Source: Pleurotus ostreatus/Saccharomyces cerevisiae fusant (Eukaryota > Opisthokonta). Taken from it: a stretch of DNA of 54,202 bases. The stretch is taken from NCBI GenBank assembly GCA_024196135.1, contig JAMQCK010000135.1, positions 1 to 54,202 of the forward strand, given 5' to 3'. Below the pieces are notes generated by a model, which was not told where the DNA came from, did no database searches, and saw nothing but the letters and a program-made list of their open reading frames with translations. Positions 34,258 to 45,077 of the stretch are shown here, in pieces (the first letter of the stretch is position 1; each line of letters begins with the position of its first letter). The translations under genes were made by a program, and so were the position numbers.

Positions 34258-34577
34258 TCAAGCCTCGCGGGGGCAGAAATTCACCAGCGCCGCCTTCATC
34301 TCGTCCTCGTCGGCGCAAGCCTTCGCGGCCTTGTCGTAGCACTCCGGGAACGTAAAGCCGTCCTCGAGGGTGCAGCAGAAAGTGGGCCCCATCCTGTTGC
34401 AGACGTTCGAGACGCACGCGGCGCAACTCGGGGCTGTGAGGATAGTAGGTCAGTGGGTGCTAAGTACGTTGTCGAGGATGGCGATGTAGGGAACGACTTA
34501 CAGGTCGGGTCCTGCGCGCCAACGAGGCAGGCGAGGGCAGCGAGGAGGCAGATCGCGGCGAGAGAGGCGAAGCTCAT
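34258..34577 (-). CDS. Diverged CFEM-like small secreted protein 10
   Basis: 83 residues from exons 34577-34502 and 34433-34258 (68-nt phase-1 intron at the same leader/module junction as the array). Signal peptide SFASLAAICLLAALACLVGA, spacer QDPT. Eight cysteines in the mature part with altered spacing: C-x2-C-x4-C-x7-C-C-x10-C-x7-C-x13-C, so the usual CxC is a CC pair. Opposite strand and 3.2 kb beyond gene 9, with one unrelated gene between. The conserved intron phase and position argue for common descent with the array, but convergence is possible. Confidence 0.75.
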
Positions 34578-35238
34578 TGCTGTCGATGTGGTTTGGAAGG
34601 CGGTCAGATAGGATCTGGTGAGGATGTTTCTTCGAGCTTTACGCCTTATATACGAGGTCCTGTACTCTCATTGACCAAAGGGGGCGCTCTACAGTTAAGT
34701 TACCTGGTGTAGGCATCTGGAGGGACAGGTTGGTAACTAGAAGGACGATCGACGGAGAAGGCCTGACCTGCAATGACTCGTAGATCAATGCTTGTGCCAG
34801 CTACGTTCGACGATGAAGGCCTTTGGACGTCGTCAATGAGAGCGAAAAGTAGAGAATACGGAAGGAGCGAATAGCTTCAGTTCATAGCGTTGTTGTGATC
34901 TCGGCCTATTTGAACAGCGGAGAGCGATAGGCTAGGTGTCGCACTCTTTCAATGGGGTCAGCGAGGAACGTCACTACGTTCAGGCTGGTGCCGACCATAT
35001 GACAGCGTAAGTCCGCGATGAACAGATACACGAACAGACTTTACTGCGGGGCGCAGCTAGCTATCAATGGTGGACAGAGTAATCAGCCTGGAGAAGAAGA
35101 GCCTTAGCTCGCTACGAAGGCAGACTATGACACGCGCACCATTCGAGGAGTTCAGATTGTCAGACGCACATATTATTGGATACTTCTATGACTTCTGGAT
35201 TCTTACGGGCTCGTTTACACAATTCAGTCTGGACATGA
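34578..35238. other. Intergenic, promoter of CFEM-like gene 10
   Basis: A TATATAAGGCG-like box (minus strand, near 34650) precedes gene 10. No other supported gene. Confidence 0.4.
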
Positions 35239-37190
35239 TTACGCAAGGAAATCGTACACAACGACACAATGCGGCTCCCTCCTGTCTATACAGACTACCC
35301 TCGCACTCGCCGGGCACACATCCCACCCATCAAAGCTCTCCACCCCGTCGAGCTTGACCTCGACAGAGCCGGCCGGCGAGCCACCGTACGCCAAAAGCCC
35401 GACGTTGAACCCCCAAGGCGCGCGGACGCACGGGCACACCGCGCCCTCGCTTTCGACGACGGAGTTGTCTGAGCCTGCAACGAAGCAGCCCGCGCCGTCG
35501 ACGGCGGAGGAGCCCTCGCATCCGACAACAGAGAAGCCGCGCACGGGCATCCACGCACAGGTGTAGTCGAAGCAGATGTTGCTGTCTTGCCATCTGTCGC
35601 GCACGGTTGGGGCGGAGCGGTCGTTGTAGCTCCTTTCGACGGTCGCGGAAGGGCCTTTCTCTACGTCTGCCGAGGGGCTGACTGCGACGTAGCGCGAGAG
35701 ACCAGATGAACCTGCGAAGCGGTCGAAGGCACGGGTGGTCGATTCCTTGCGGGTGGTTGGCAACTCGGTCGAAGAGTCCTTATTCGTCGTATGCCACGGC
35801 CGAGGGGTGAGCCATGCACAGTTCTCTGAACGAAGATTGAGGGCAACTTCGTATGGATGCGTAGACGTCGGGATCCAGCTCTCCTTCGAGTGCGCGTCGA
35901 GGAAAGGTGGGATGGACGAGACGGTGACGATGTCCCGAAAGATGCAGAAGGCGTGCTCGCGCGTAAGGTGAACCTGCAGCTGGTTGGTCAGATTACCGAC
36001 GGGAAGCAAAGACGACGATGGCGGAATAGGAATAGACTTACAGCTCGCAGAGTTCGCTCTAGCAAGGGATCGACGCGCCAGTAGGCCACAGTGTCCTCAG
36101 CGGGGTCCCAGACGATGATGTCTATGTCGGTTCGGATGGTGATCCATGCATTCGCGGTACTTCCTACGTAGGGACGGCTGTCGAGCGGTATCAGAGGACT
36201 GAGCTGCGCCACCGTCTTGACGTCGACCTCGAGGGAAGGTTGCTCGCTATGATCAGTCGTTGCCTGTTCTATGCGTCAGCAGAGGAAGACGGAGAGGATG
36301 AAAGAGGATCGCACCACTTGTTGAACGAAGTTTGCCTGTATCAACAGGAATCGCCAGTACCGTGAGCTGCAAGTCACATTCAGCGAGGCCCCAAAGGACG
36401 TAGCAGTTCAGGACTAACCTATCCCTATCGCAACACTGCGTAAAGACGACGCGCAAAGAAGTCTCCTCCGATCCTCGGTAGCAGTCCTCCATATTGATAT
36501 GCGTGAGCGCAGCTTCAGGTACATCGAGAATATCCTTCAACGACGCAGAATACAGCACGCCCGGACGACCCGCAGGCGCCTCCAAATCCCATATCTGGAA
36601 CTCCGCCTTCGTCCTCGCAAGCATGAACCGACCGCCAGGCACTAGCCGGATCTGCCTAAACGAGTCGAGGCCCGATACGGCGTTGCCATCTTGAGCTAAC
36701 GAGAGCATACCCCGGCGCACTGGATAGAGCTTGCCGCCGCCGCCGGATGCCTTGATGAGTCGGAAGAAACGCTGCGGGGCGGTGGCTGCGCGCTCGAGCG
36801 CGGCGACGGACATAGAGGGTAGGTCGAAGGTTGGTATGAAGACGTGGTTCAAGGCGCACATGTGTCGGACGCGCGCGATCCAGACGCACTTGAGCTTCGA
36901 GACGGCGTAGAGGGTGCGACATGTCTATGAGGCAAGTCCGTTAGCTTACAGCGTCAGCAGAGCCAGACGCTGCTGGCGGGCAAGGCCTCGACGTCGATGA
37001 CATATGTCACGCCATGCTCGACGCGAGTCAGCATGTGCTCTAAGAGCCTTACACTCTCTACAACACAACGATAGAATCCAAAGCTCACCTTCCGCACAGC
37101 CCACACATCCTGGACGTTGAGGTAGCCGAGTACAGGGACCAGAAGTTCAGTAGGGAGAGCGAGCAATGCGCTGCGAGGAGCTGAGGTCAT
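35239..37190 (-). CDS. F-box protein with beta-propeller-like C-terminal region
   Basis: Substrate-receptor type protein, expected to bind Skp1 in an SCF ubiquitin ligase. Exons 37190-37089, 36924-36315, 36268-36042 and 35979-35239 give 559 residues. ATG 37190 is the first true ATG. The F-box is at residues about 8-48: LPTELLVPVLGYLNVQDVWA, then after a 164-nt intron TCRTLYAVSKLKCVWI. The rest has spaced blade-like strands (IRLVPGGRFMLARTKAEFQI, WDLEAPAGRPGVLYSA, VFTQCCDRD, LTVLAIPVDT, ITIRTDIDIIVWD) resembling the degenerate propellers of many basidiomycete F-box proteins. Substrate is unknown. F-box genes are numerous in these fungi. Confidence 0.85.
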
Positions 37191-38093
37191 GGTGGTGGTG
37201 GTTCGTGAGTAGCGCGGCGCCAACGCCGTAAGGATCTGTCAACGAATCTATAAGTACTCGGCGCAAGCCGAACAGTGGACCTACAAGCCCGTGAACTCAG
37301 TTGACTTTTCGGCGCCGACGTCGCTTCGGTCTTCCGCTGTCTATGGGCGGCGTCAGCGAATACGAACACGAAAGGTAAGACCGATTGATCAAGCTCACCT
37401 AAGCCATGTCAGCGCCTAAGCATAGCATAGAGCTCGACTTGACGGAATACATGTCCAAGACAAGACTTCCAGATGATCAGTCATGTCGAGAGATTTCATG
37501 CTGTGTGCATTGCGAAGAAAGGAAGAGACTAAGTATGTATCAACGAGTGCGTAGTGTAACATATGTATGTACGTTGCATGTCGAGCGCGCGCTGCGCGCA
37601 AGTGGGTACACCCCGAACATGGCATGCCGTGCAGTGGTGGTAGGTAGTGATAGGTGGGCGCGCGAGCATCGCCGTAGTTGTAGGCGCGAGCAGCTCCAAG
37701 GCGGTAGCAGGCGCTCAGTCAAGTCCGTCCAGTCCGTAACGACGCCTGAGTCCGATGCGATAGGTGGTGGTGGTAGTGTTGGTGGTGGTGGTGGTGGTAA
37801 TAGTGGTGGTGGTGTTGGTAGTGGTGGTAGTGGAGGTGGTGTACAAGGGGTTTGCGCGAGCGATACGCATCGTTGGCGTCGGCTCGGGCGCCGTTAGCGG
37901 GTGGGGTGGTGGATTGGGTTGGGTATGAAGGCATTCGGGTATGTGGGGGTGCTTTTTCGGGCGCGTCACGACCTAAGTCCATGACAAGGCCATGAACGGA
38001 TAAGTCAAGCCGCGCCCGACGTGACAGGCGAGCACGGTGGCCGACGTGACAAGCGTGCACGGGAGCGTTATCAAAGCGGCCGGCACGTCACGC
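37191..38093. other. Intergenic, contains GGT microsatellite
   Basis: Holds the promoter of the F-box gene and the 3' flank of the methyltransferase-like gene. The ORFs here are trinucleotide-repeat artefacts (long runs of Gly, Thr or His depending on frame). Confidence 0.5.
37762..37842. repeat. Imperfect (GGT)n microsatellite
   Basis: About 80 bp of GGT/AGT/GTT trinucleotides on the plus strand. Confidence 0.9.
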
Positions 38094-39650
38094 TTAATCG
38101 CGCTCAATCCGCACACCTTCCCTCTGCCCTGCACCGTCGCCAGCGAACTCCGCACCCTTGCGCCCCGGGCGACCGCCGACGGGGCCCACCGGCGCCGGGT
38201 CGTGCGTGAAGATGTTGCTGCCGCGGACGTTGAGGAAGGAGTACTGAGATGCAGTGTCAGCGAGACCGAAGGACAGTGCGAATGATGGGCAGTGCGAATG
38301 ATGAGCAGCGCGAACGAAGGGAGAGGCGGAGACGAAGGGAGAGGTGGAGAGCGTGAAGGGTCAAGGTAAGGTCAGCGCACACACCTCAGCCAGATCCGAG
38401 TTCCCCTGCTTGTTGTAGTTCTGGTACACCAGGTTCGGCTCCGTCCAGAAGGGGCGGAGGCCCGCGGCCTCGAGCTTCTCCCACCAGCTCAGGAACTCGT
38501 CGAACTTCTTGCCCCAGACGTGCACCTCGAGCTGCAGCTGGCCGAAGGGGAGCGGGCGGCCGGAGGAGACGTAGCCCTGGAGGGAGAGGCATATCAGCAT
38601 GTTGAACGTAGGGTGAAGTGACATAAGGTGAAGTAATGTAGGGTGAAGTAACGTAGGGTGAAGGAACTTAGGGTGAAGGAACGTAGGGCGTGCAGAGAAC
38701 AACGCACATCAATCAGCGCGGTCAACGTGTCGAACTCCCAGCCCTCGATGTCGATCTTCAGGATGTCGATGTGCTTGTGGCCTAAGAACGCGATGTGGTG
38801 AGTTCAAAGTCCTTGATAATGATAGAGTTCCCGAGCTCACCATTCATGCGCATGAGGGCATCAAGCGTGTACAACTTCGGCTGGTCGTTCGGCCCGTGCT
38901 TCTCCTCGCCGCCGAGCGCATACGGGGCGAAGTGGACACGGTGGCGCTGCGAGCGCGGGATCTGCGGGCCAAAGTCGTCGACGGAGAAGTCGTAGCCCCA
39001 GACCTGGATGGAAGGAAGGCATTAGCTCTGGTGCGTGATGGATGACAGCACACGACTGCGCACCTCGCAGTAGTCGGTGTTCTCGAGCAGGTCGGCCTCG
39101 AAGGAGGACTCATAGTTGATGCCGATGGAGTAGACCACGCAGTCCGGCTTGCGCTAGCGAAGGAGTCAGTCTCGGTAGACGAGGAAGTACCAAGACGCGC
39201 ACCTGCACCCGGCTCAAGCCACACACCCACTTCCCGCCATCACCCAGCGCGCCAATACGCTGCACCTCGTGCGGGCAGTTGTACGCCGCCGGGAAGAAGT
39301 CCCACACCGTATACGCCGGCCACGGCGCCTTGTCGGGCGGGAACCTAGCGCGCTGCGGTCAGCGCCACATCACGATCAATACCAGTCCCAACGAGCACTC
39401 ACATCGCCACCTGCGACGGGTTCGGGCCAAACTTCTTGATGAGCCCCGCGCGGTCCTTGAGCACCTTGTCGTAGATCGCGTCCGCGCGCGCGATGCGCTC
39501 GCTCAGGCTCGTGTCCACGATGTGCGGCACGCGCGGGAAGGGGGGCGGCGGCGGGGGGAAGGGCGGGGGCGCGAGGAGGTAGAGCGTCGTGGCGAGGACG
39601 CCGAAGAGGAGGAGCGCGTAGCGCGGGTGGCGGGACCAGATGGCGGCCAT
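38094..39650 (-). CDS. Type II membrane-anchored methyltransferase-like protein (Methyltransf_22/METTL24-like)
   Basis: Seven exons (39650-39403, 39344-39203, 39153-39064, 39003-38841, 38781-38708, 38576-38385, 38243-38094) give 352 residues. An N-terminal anchor (YALLLFGVLATTLYLL) and a Pro-rich stem (PPPFPPPPPPFPR) suggest a Golgi or ER lumenal enzyme. The core has GALGDGGKWVCGL, VVYSIGINYESSFEADLL, CEVWGYDFS and ILKIDIEGWEFDTL, the S-adenosylmethionine-fold motifs of the FkbM/METTL24-type families, with LQLEVHVWG downstream. Substrate (glycan, lipid or protein) is not predictable. The intron 38707-38577 carries a minisatellite. Confidence 0.82.
38276..38352. repeat. Short tandem repeats in last intron of methyltransferase-like gene
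   Basis: Two to three copies of a 16-bp unit near CAGTGCGAATGATG, then copies of a unit near GAAGGGAGAGGCGGAGAC, all within the intron 38384-38244. Confidence 0.65.
38612..38692. repeat. 15-bp intronic minisatellite, about five copies
   Basis: Units close to AGGGTGAAGTAACGT are repeated about five times with few changes, inside the fifth intron of the methyltransferase-like gene. This lengthens that intron to 131 nt. Confidence 0.85.
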
Positions 39651-41076
39651 GGCGACTGGCGAGGTTGACGTTGGTGAAAGAGAAGGGGGAGGGGGACGAC
39701 GCAGTCGTTATCGGGGCGGGGTAGGGGACAGGGGGTGGCAGCCGATGAGGGCGACGGTGAGCGGTGGTTGGAAGGGGAGAGTGGGATGAACCACGGAAGG
39801 AGAGACAGGAAGACGAGCGCCTGAAGCAAGGCGAATTTGAGGCCTGCGCCCTGGGTGATTTGGGGTCGCGCCGCTGCGCAGCTGCCGGGTGATCAATTGC
39901 ATGCCGCCGCCGTGAGAGATGATCTCAAAAGACTGATCGAAGGAGGTGGGGCGCGCTCCTCCCTCCCCACGGCGCCCCTTCGGCCTTTCCCCGCGCCCCT
40001 CTCACCGTCGGGGGTGATGTGGATGACATACTTACCCTACCAGGGTGAGCTTTCCGCAATTCTCTCGAATACTGAGCGCTTTCCAGCGACTAGGACGGCG
40101 AATAGGCGCCGAGTTCCCCTTTCTCAGCGCCTAAGGATCGGCGACGTCATTGCTGCTGCGGAATCATGGTTGCCACCCCCGCCCCGCTTGTTGTCCCGTG
40201 CCGCCCTCCACAAGCATGCGTCTTCACCTCCCCCCATTCACATCGTCCGGTCCGACCTCGATGATGCTGAGGTCGCGGCTGAGACGATAGCGCGACGTGG
40301 ACGCTACGCTCCCCTCGCTGTGCTGCACTCGTCGATCGAGGTATTCCCAGACTAGTCAAAGTTTTGGATCTCTGCGCTGCAACCTCAAAGTCCTCCATAT
40401 CACTAACTAGAATGCATCCCTTGGCGAACTTGACTTATCAACGCATGAGCTCGCTTCTAAAGGACCTTCCACGTCTCACCAACACCCGTACTCCGCGCGC
40501 CGTGCGGCGTACGCCTCCCCGACGCAGTGCGTCATTGGCATGCCTCTAGTGCCTGTTTCCTTGAGCTCCCTGCGTTCCTGCGTCCGCAACGTACGCGCTC
40601 AACTTCAGCTTCGACTTCTCCGCAAACAAGCGGACAACCGCCATGACGTTACTCGACCAGGCCTTGTGCACCCAGCACGCCCATTCCCTCGTCTGGCCTT
40701 CGCTGCACCGTGCGCTTCGAGATTACACTGCGAGGCTCACAGAACGACTACCCACTCGTTCAATCGTCTCTCTGACGCCGTAACCGTCCCTCTCGAACCG
40801 AGGAGAGACTCCCTTCGCGCTCTTCGATCGCTTCTCTCAGCGCAGAAATACGAAGCAGAGTCACTCAACCATCCAGTCCGCCGGCTCTGAGCATGCACTG
40901 AACGCTAGAACCATGTCTGAGAACCAGCCATGAAAACCATGCTTGTGAACCAGCTGTGCATCTCCGTCCCTTCACTCTCCACAAGCCGATCGTAAACAAC
41001 ACAATGTACGCCTCGCGCGCGACATACTGTCATATCGTAAACCCAGTCCTCTTCAACAACATGCCTTTGCACAGAA

Positions 41077-41180
41077 CCTCCTTGTGCCCTTGACGTATAA
41101 CCTTCTTGTGCCCTTCACGAATAATCTTCTTGTGCCATTCACGAATAATCTTCTTGTGCCCTTGACGTATAACCTTCTTG
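41077..41180. repeat. 24-bp minisatellite, about four copies
   Basis: Repeats of CTTCTTGTGCCCTTGACGTA with variants (TTCACGAATAAT endings). The outer copies resemble each other and the inner two resemble each other. There are no spacers, so not CRISPR. Confidence 0.85.
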
Positions 41181-41256
41181 TAGTGCCCAGAGCGAACGAA
41201 AGAAGCTATGCGTCCTCTCCACCATGTGGTTTCGATTGCCCGCGCGCATACCAGCG

Positions 41257-41315
41257 GTCTTGGTCCCCGTGCGGCTACTAGAGACCTTGGTCCCCGTGCG
41301 GCTGCTGGAGACCAT
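41257..41315. repeat. 27-bp direct duplication
   Basis: Two copies of a unit starting TTGGTCCCCGTGCGGCT, differing at two positions, next to the tRNA gene. Confidence 0.8.
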
Positions 41316-41383
41316 GGACGTGAATGAAGCACAGGTTCGGCTGACGACCCGTGTCGACGACAAAAACTGCAAATTCCCAACAG

Positions 41384-41479
41384 AGGTCCTAGCAGGACTC
41401 GAACCTGCGTTAGCGGAACATAGGCCATATGGGATACTGGGATCAGAATCCGCTGTGATAACCACTACACTATAGGACC
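41384..41479 (-). tRNA. tRNA-Gln(CUG) with 24-nt intron
   Basis: On the minus strand: acceptor GGTCCTA with TAGGACC, anticodon stem GCGGA/TCCGC, loop TT-CTG-A-T (anticodon CUG), T arm GCAGG-TTCGAGT-CCTGC. The intron is 41419-41442, after position 37. A run of five T on the minus strand at 41366-41362 may terminate transcription. Its exons match the gene at 44974, but its intron differs. Confidence 0.93.
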
Positions 41480-41801
41480 ATGCATGATATGAGCCACTTG
41501 ACTTTGATCCAGACGCACATGTCTCTGTGGCTCGACGCCATCTGCTTCATTGCATTCAACACCGATGTTTTTGAGGTTGCTCACCTCCCAGAATTTAACC
41601 CTGGAGAAGTGTCTGTAGACGACAGCGCATACACAAGCTCACTCAACAACGGAAGCGATCCTACTCATCATCTACCATTCACTACACCTATCGCAAATGA
41701 ACATTCATCGGGCTATACTACAGTATTTCAGACGACTGCGCGAGCCCGACAACCTCCCAAGCGACCGTTCACTTCCACAGGGGTACGCGACTTCGTCCCC
41801 T

Positions 41802-44161
41802 TCACACCCACACAAACCCATCATCCCCGCTCGCAGCGCGGCGCATGCCCGGGATCTCCCTCCCCATCACGTACGCCTTCAGGATGACGCGCACCGTCTC
41901 CGCGTCGTCCATCCCGACGCGTGGAGCAGCGCAGACACCCTCACCTCCTTCAGCACCATCGTCCTCGCCACCAACCACCTCACCGTCCGACTCGTCACCC
42001 TCGCCCGAACGAACATCCACAATCCCCTCCTCGCGCCCATTCGCAGACGCTTCACGCCCATTCACAGACGCTTCACGTCCATTCGCAACCACCCCACCGC
42101 CGGCTGCACCCATCCTAACCACCCCGACCCCCACCGCCCCCACCACGACCGCCGCGCACACCATCGCGTCCACATGCGCGCCCAACACGTAGATCAGCCC
42201 AACCACCGCCGCGCCAAAGATCGCCACGTGCGGAAGCGCGTACTCCGCCCAGTGCGCCAGGCGCCGTATACCGCGCGGCGTGTAGGGGTAGAGGCCGATG
42301 TGAGTGGGAAGGTAGGCGGCGAGAGTGGAGGCAAGCGAAGTAGCGGTGGAAGAGTCGGTTTGAGCACCATCCGCCGGCGAAGTCGCGCGCGACGCCGAGC
42401 CTGCGACCGACTCCGAGCTCCAGGACGAGCCGTCCGTCTTGCTATCGTCAGCGCCATCGGGCTTCGCGTCGTCTGACTTCGCATCGTAGACTATGGAGCC
42501 CGTAGTGTCCTCCTTCTCCGGCGCCCCGAACGCCACTACCTCCAAGTACTCCGGCGCCAGCAGGATCACCGCGCCGACCGCAACGCACCACGGCAGAAAG
42601 AGCAGCACCTTGAGGAAGCCGACAGCAAGCGTTTGAACATCGAGTGCATAGATCGAGGAAACAGTGAAGCTAGCGGGCATAGGCGCGACATCGTAGTCGA
42701 GAGCGTAGTCCAGGTCATTGGCGAGTTCGTAGTCGATGTTGTTGGCGGGGGTATAGCTGCCGCGAGAATGGTCGAGAGAAGCGTTGTTGTCGCGCGTGGT
42801 ATACATGGAGGCATCCGAGTCGAAGGAGTCGTCCGAGTCCAGAGGAGCATCGTCGTCGATAGATATGTTCGTGTTCGCTTTGGCTGAGTTCGCAATGTTG
42901 TGCAGAGACGCCGCAGCCGCACCAAGAGACATTGAGGTCGTCGCGCCAGGCTTCAGTGTCGCCGACTCCGACTCCGCTACCGCAGCCAGTCCTGTCATCG
43001 ATGGCGCGGGAGGGCGGATACCGAGAGAAGAGATAAAGTCTAGCGAGTCCATGTCGGGGATGCCCACCGAGCTAGTCGAGTCCACGACGGAAGAGTTCGA
43101 GAGAATGAAGTTATCTGTGTTGGCGGAGATAGTCGCGCCAGTGGCACCAGAGCCAGGCAGGAAAGGATCGTCGTCAGCAGCGTCGTTCTTGCGGACCGGT
43201 CCTTGATCGAGGATGGAGTCGGCGAGGCCGGCGCGCGCGTTTGGCACATTGAGATTGGCATTCGCAGTAGTCGAGCCAGAGGCAGCGTCTTCGCCCATAA
43301 TCGAGTCCACGAATTCGTGCGCATCCGAAAACGGGTCGGCGAATGGGTCCACATCCTGCAAGAGAAGCATCGGTCAGCATCAATGAACTCTGTTGACGAA
43401 TTAGGATATAATGGGAGGGAATCGCTGGCAGGAAGATGCATCGCGAACGGAAGCAGATGACATCCCAACCGGAAGTTCATCATAGAGCAAGGCAGAAGCA
43501 TGGCTCACGTCATCGGCCGCATAGACGGCCCTCGTCGAGGAGACGGCGGCCATGTCGGGAGGGGCGATGTTGACAGCAGAGGCCGTCGGGCCAGCGGTGA
43601 TCTGGACGGTGTCGTCGGGGACGCTGAATGAGACCGAAGGCGCGACTCCTTCAGCTTGGGCGGGAAGTGCGGGGGAAGCGCCCTTGAGCGTAGGAGAGAT
43701 TGATGTGTTCGGCATGCTGTAGATGCTGTCGCGCGCCTCGCCAGTCTCGAGCAAGGGCGAGTCGCCGCCGACGCTGCCGCTCGACGCGTCGGATTCCACC
43801 TGAGCGCATACATCAGCATTCGCCTTGGCGGCCGTGCAGCACGACGCACCCTCTCCATTGCTAACGCCCTCAGAGCGGCCTCATTGAGCGACGGCACCCG
43901 TGCGCGAGGGGTGTCGCTGCCGCTCTGCTTCCCGCCTAGCGCCCTTCCATGCACTGTGTCCAGCGCGGGCATCTTCTGGTCGGCGGGCTCCTCCCCATCC
44001 TCACCAAACACCTTCCGGTGTGCATAGTCAAAAGGGTTCGTCTGGTTACCCACGTCCGCGGGCGTGTTCAGGCCGGAGGCGAAGGGCGAGTCAACAGTCT
44101 GCTCGGAGTCGGTGCGTTGAGCAGGAAGGTCCTGAAGCTGCGGTCCGAGAGTCGAAGCCAT
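41802..44161 (-). CDS. Acidic multi-pass membrane protein of unknown function
   Basis: I do not recognise it. Exons 44161-43850, 43799-43509 and 43355-41802 give 718 residues. The first about 430 residues are Asp/Ser/Ala-rich and disordered-looking (DVDPFADPFSDAHEFVD, SIDDDAPLDSDDSFDSDAS). Then a hydrophobic segment (GFLKVLLFLPWCVAVGAVIL), another acidic linker, and two adjacent membrane segments (HVAIFGAAVVGLIYVLGA and VCAAVVVGAVGVGVV). A short coding repeat (NGREAS, three copies, DNA near 42045-42090) precedes a Glu/Gly-rich tail. A long cytosolic acidic arm on a three-helix membrane anchor is the likely topology. Confidence 0.7.
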
Positions 44162-44973
44162 GGGGTGCTGTACGCGGTAGAGTCGGGGAAGACTGATTGG
44201 CCGTCGTGGACAAGAAGGATCCCTACAGCATCTGGCGACTGTGACAGCGTGCGCGGCAGGTAGATTTGGCTCCGCAAAGGCTATCCGAAAGTCGATCTCG
44301 ATCTCACCAGGTACTGTAGCTAGTATTCATCTGTGCACGACTTCTTGCCTCTTGCATCCAGTGTCGGTTGAGAATTACTGGGCAATATAGCAAGGACTAG
44401 CGGGTGAAAGATGGTACACACTGCACAGCAGTAAGCAGCAAGGACTTAGAGAACAGCTCGCGGATATGCTCCCGGGTCACACACGGTCACGTCAAGGTCA
44501 CGTCGTGTCGAACATCAACTGAGAGTCAGAGAAACTGTTTGCAGTGGATTCTTACTACCTCTCAAGAAGCTTGTTTGTGTGCGACGATGAGAGGAGGAAG
44601 AAAAGACGGGCGGCAGACGGGGCAGATACTTCGGACCGACTCGCCACCCTTGTCGGCAGTAGCCGAACAGCGTCGGCGGCGCTTTCTGTCCCCGTCGCTA
44701 CTTTCAAGGCCGCCAGGGTGTGCAGAACGGCGGCGAGGATGTATCCACATCTTCTCAGATGACCGGGACCCCCTTCGCACGATCACGCGACGCGGAAACG
44801 CGACGGTGATTTTCTTTTCGGCAGAATATACGCCATAATACCATACGTCTGAGGTATAAGCTCATGAAAACAACTTAGCGCCTGAATACCTTCAATGGCA
44901 CATGGGGAATAACATACGGCAACGTCTCCGTCATAGGGACGATTAGGGATGTGGAGCTTGTACTCGTGCGCAC
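44162..44973. other. Intergenic between acidic membrane protein gene and tRNA-Gln
   Basis: No supported gene. Confidence 0.4.
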
Positions 44974-45077
44974 GGTCCTATAGTGTAGTGGTTATCACAG
45001 CGGATTCTGATATGGTCTCGTAAGGCAGTTGTTATATCAGCATTCCGCTAACGCAGGTTCGAGTCCTGCTAGGACCT
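44974..45077 (+). tRNA. tRNA-Gln(CUG) with 32-nt intron
   Basis: Acceptor GGTCCTA/TAGGACC, anticodon stem GCGGA/TCCGC, anticodon CUG, T arm GCAGG-TTCGAGT-CCTGC. Intron 45011-45042, longer than the 24 nt of the other two copies and with a different sequence. Only a TTT run follows, a weak terminator. Confidence 0.93.

Larger units (their letters stand above)
39651..41383. other. 1.7-kb intergenic region with minisatellites
   Basis: No ORF here has convincing content. The interval 40540-40890 is open for 116 codons on the plus strand but is Arg/Leu-rich without domain motifs. Confidence 0.4.

Noticed and set aside
37715..38060. Thr/His-rich minus-strand frames
   Set aside because: They are translations of the GGT microsatellite.
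39837..40890. Plus-strand frames upstream of the methyltransferase-like gene
   Set aside because: Arg/Pro/Ser-rich with no domains and no splice-consistent structure.
41077..41180. Short regular repeats resembling a CRISPR array
   Set aside because: Copies are directly adjacent with no unique spacers, and the host is a eukaryote; it is a minisatellite.
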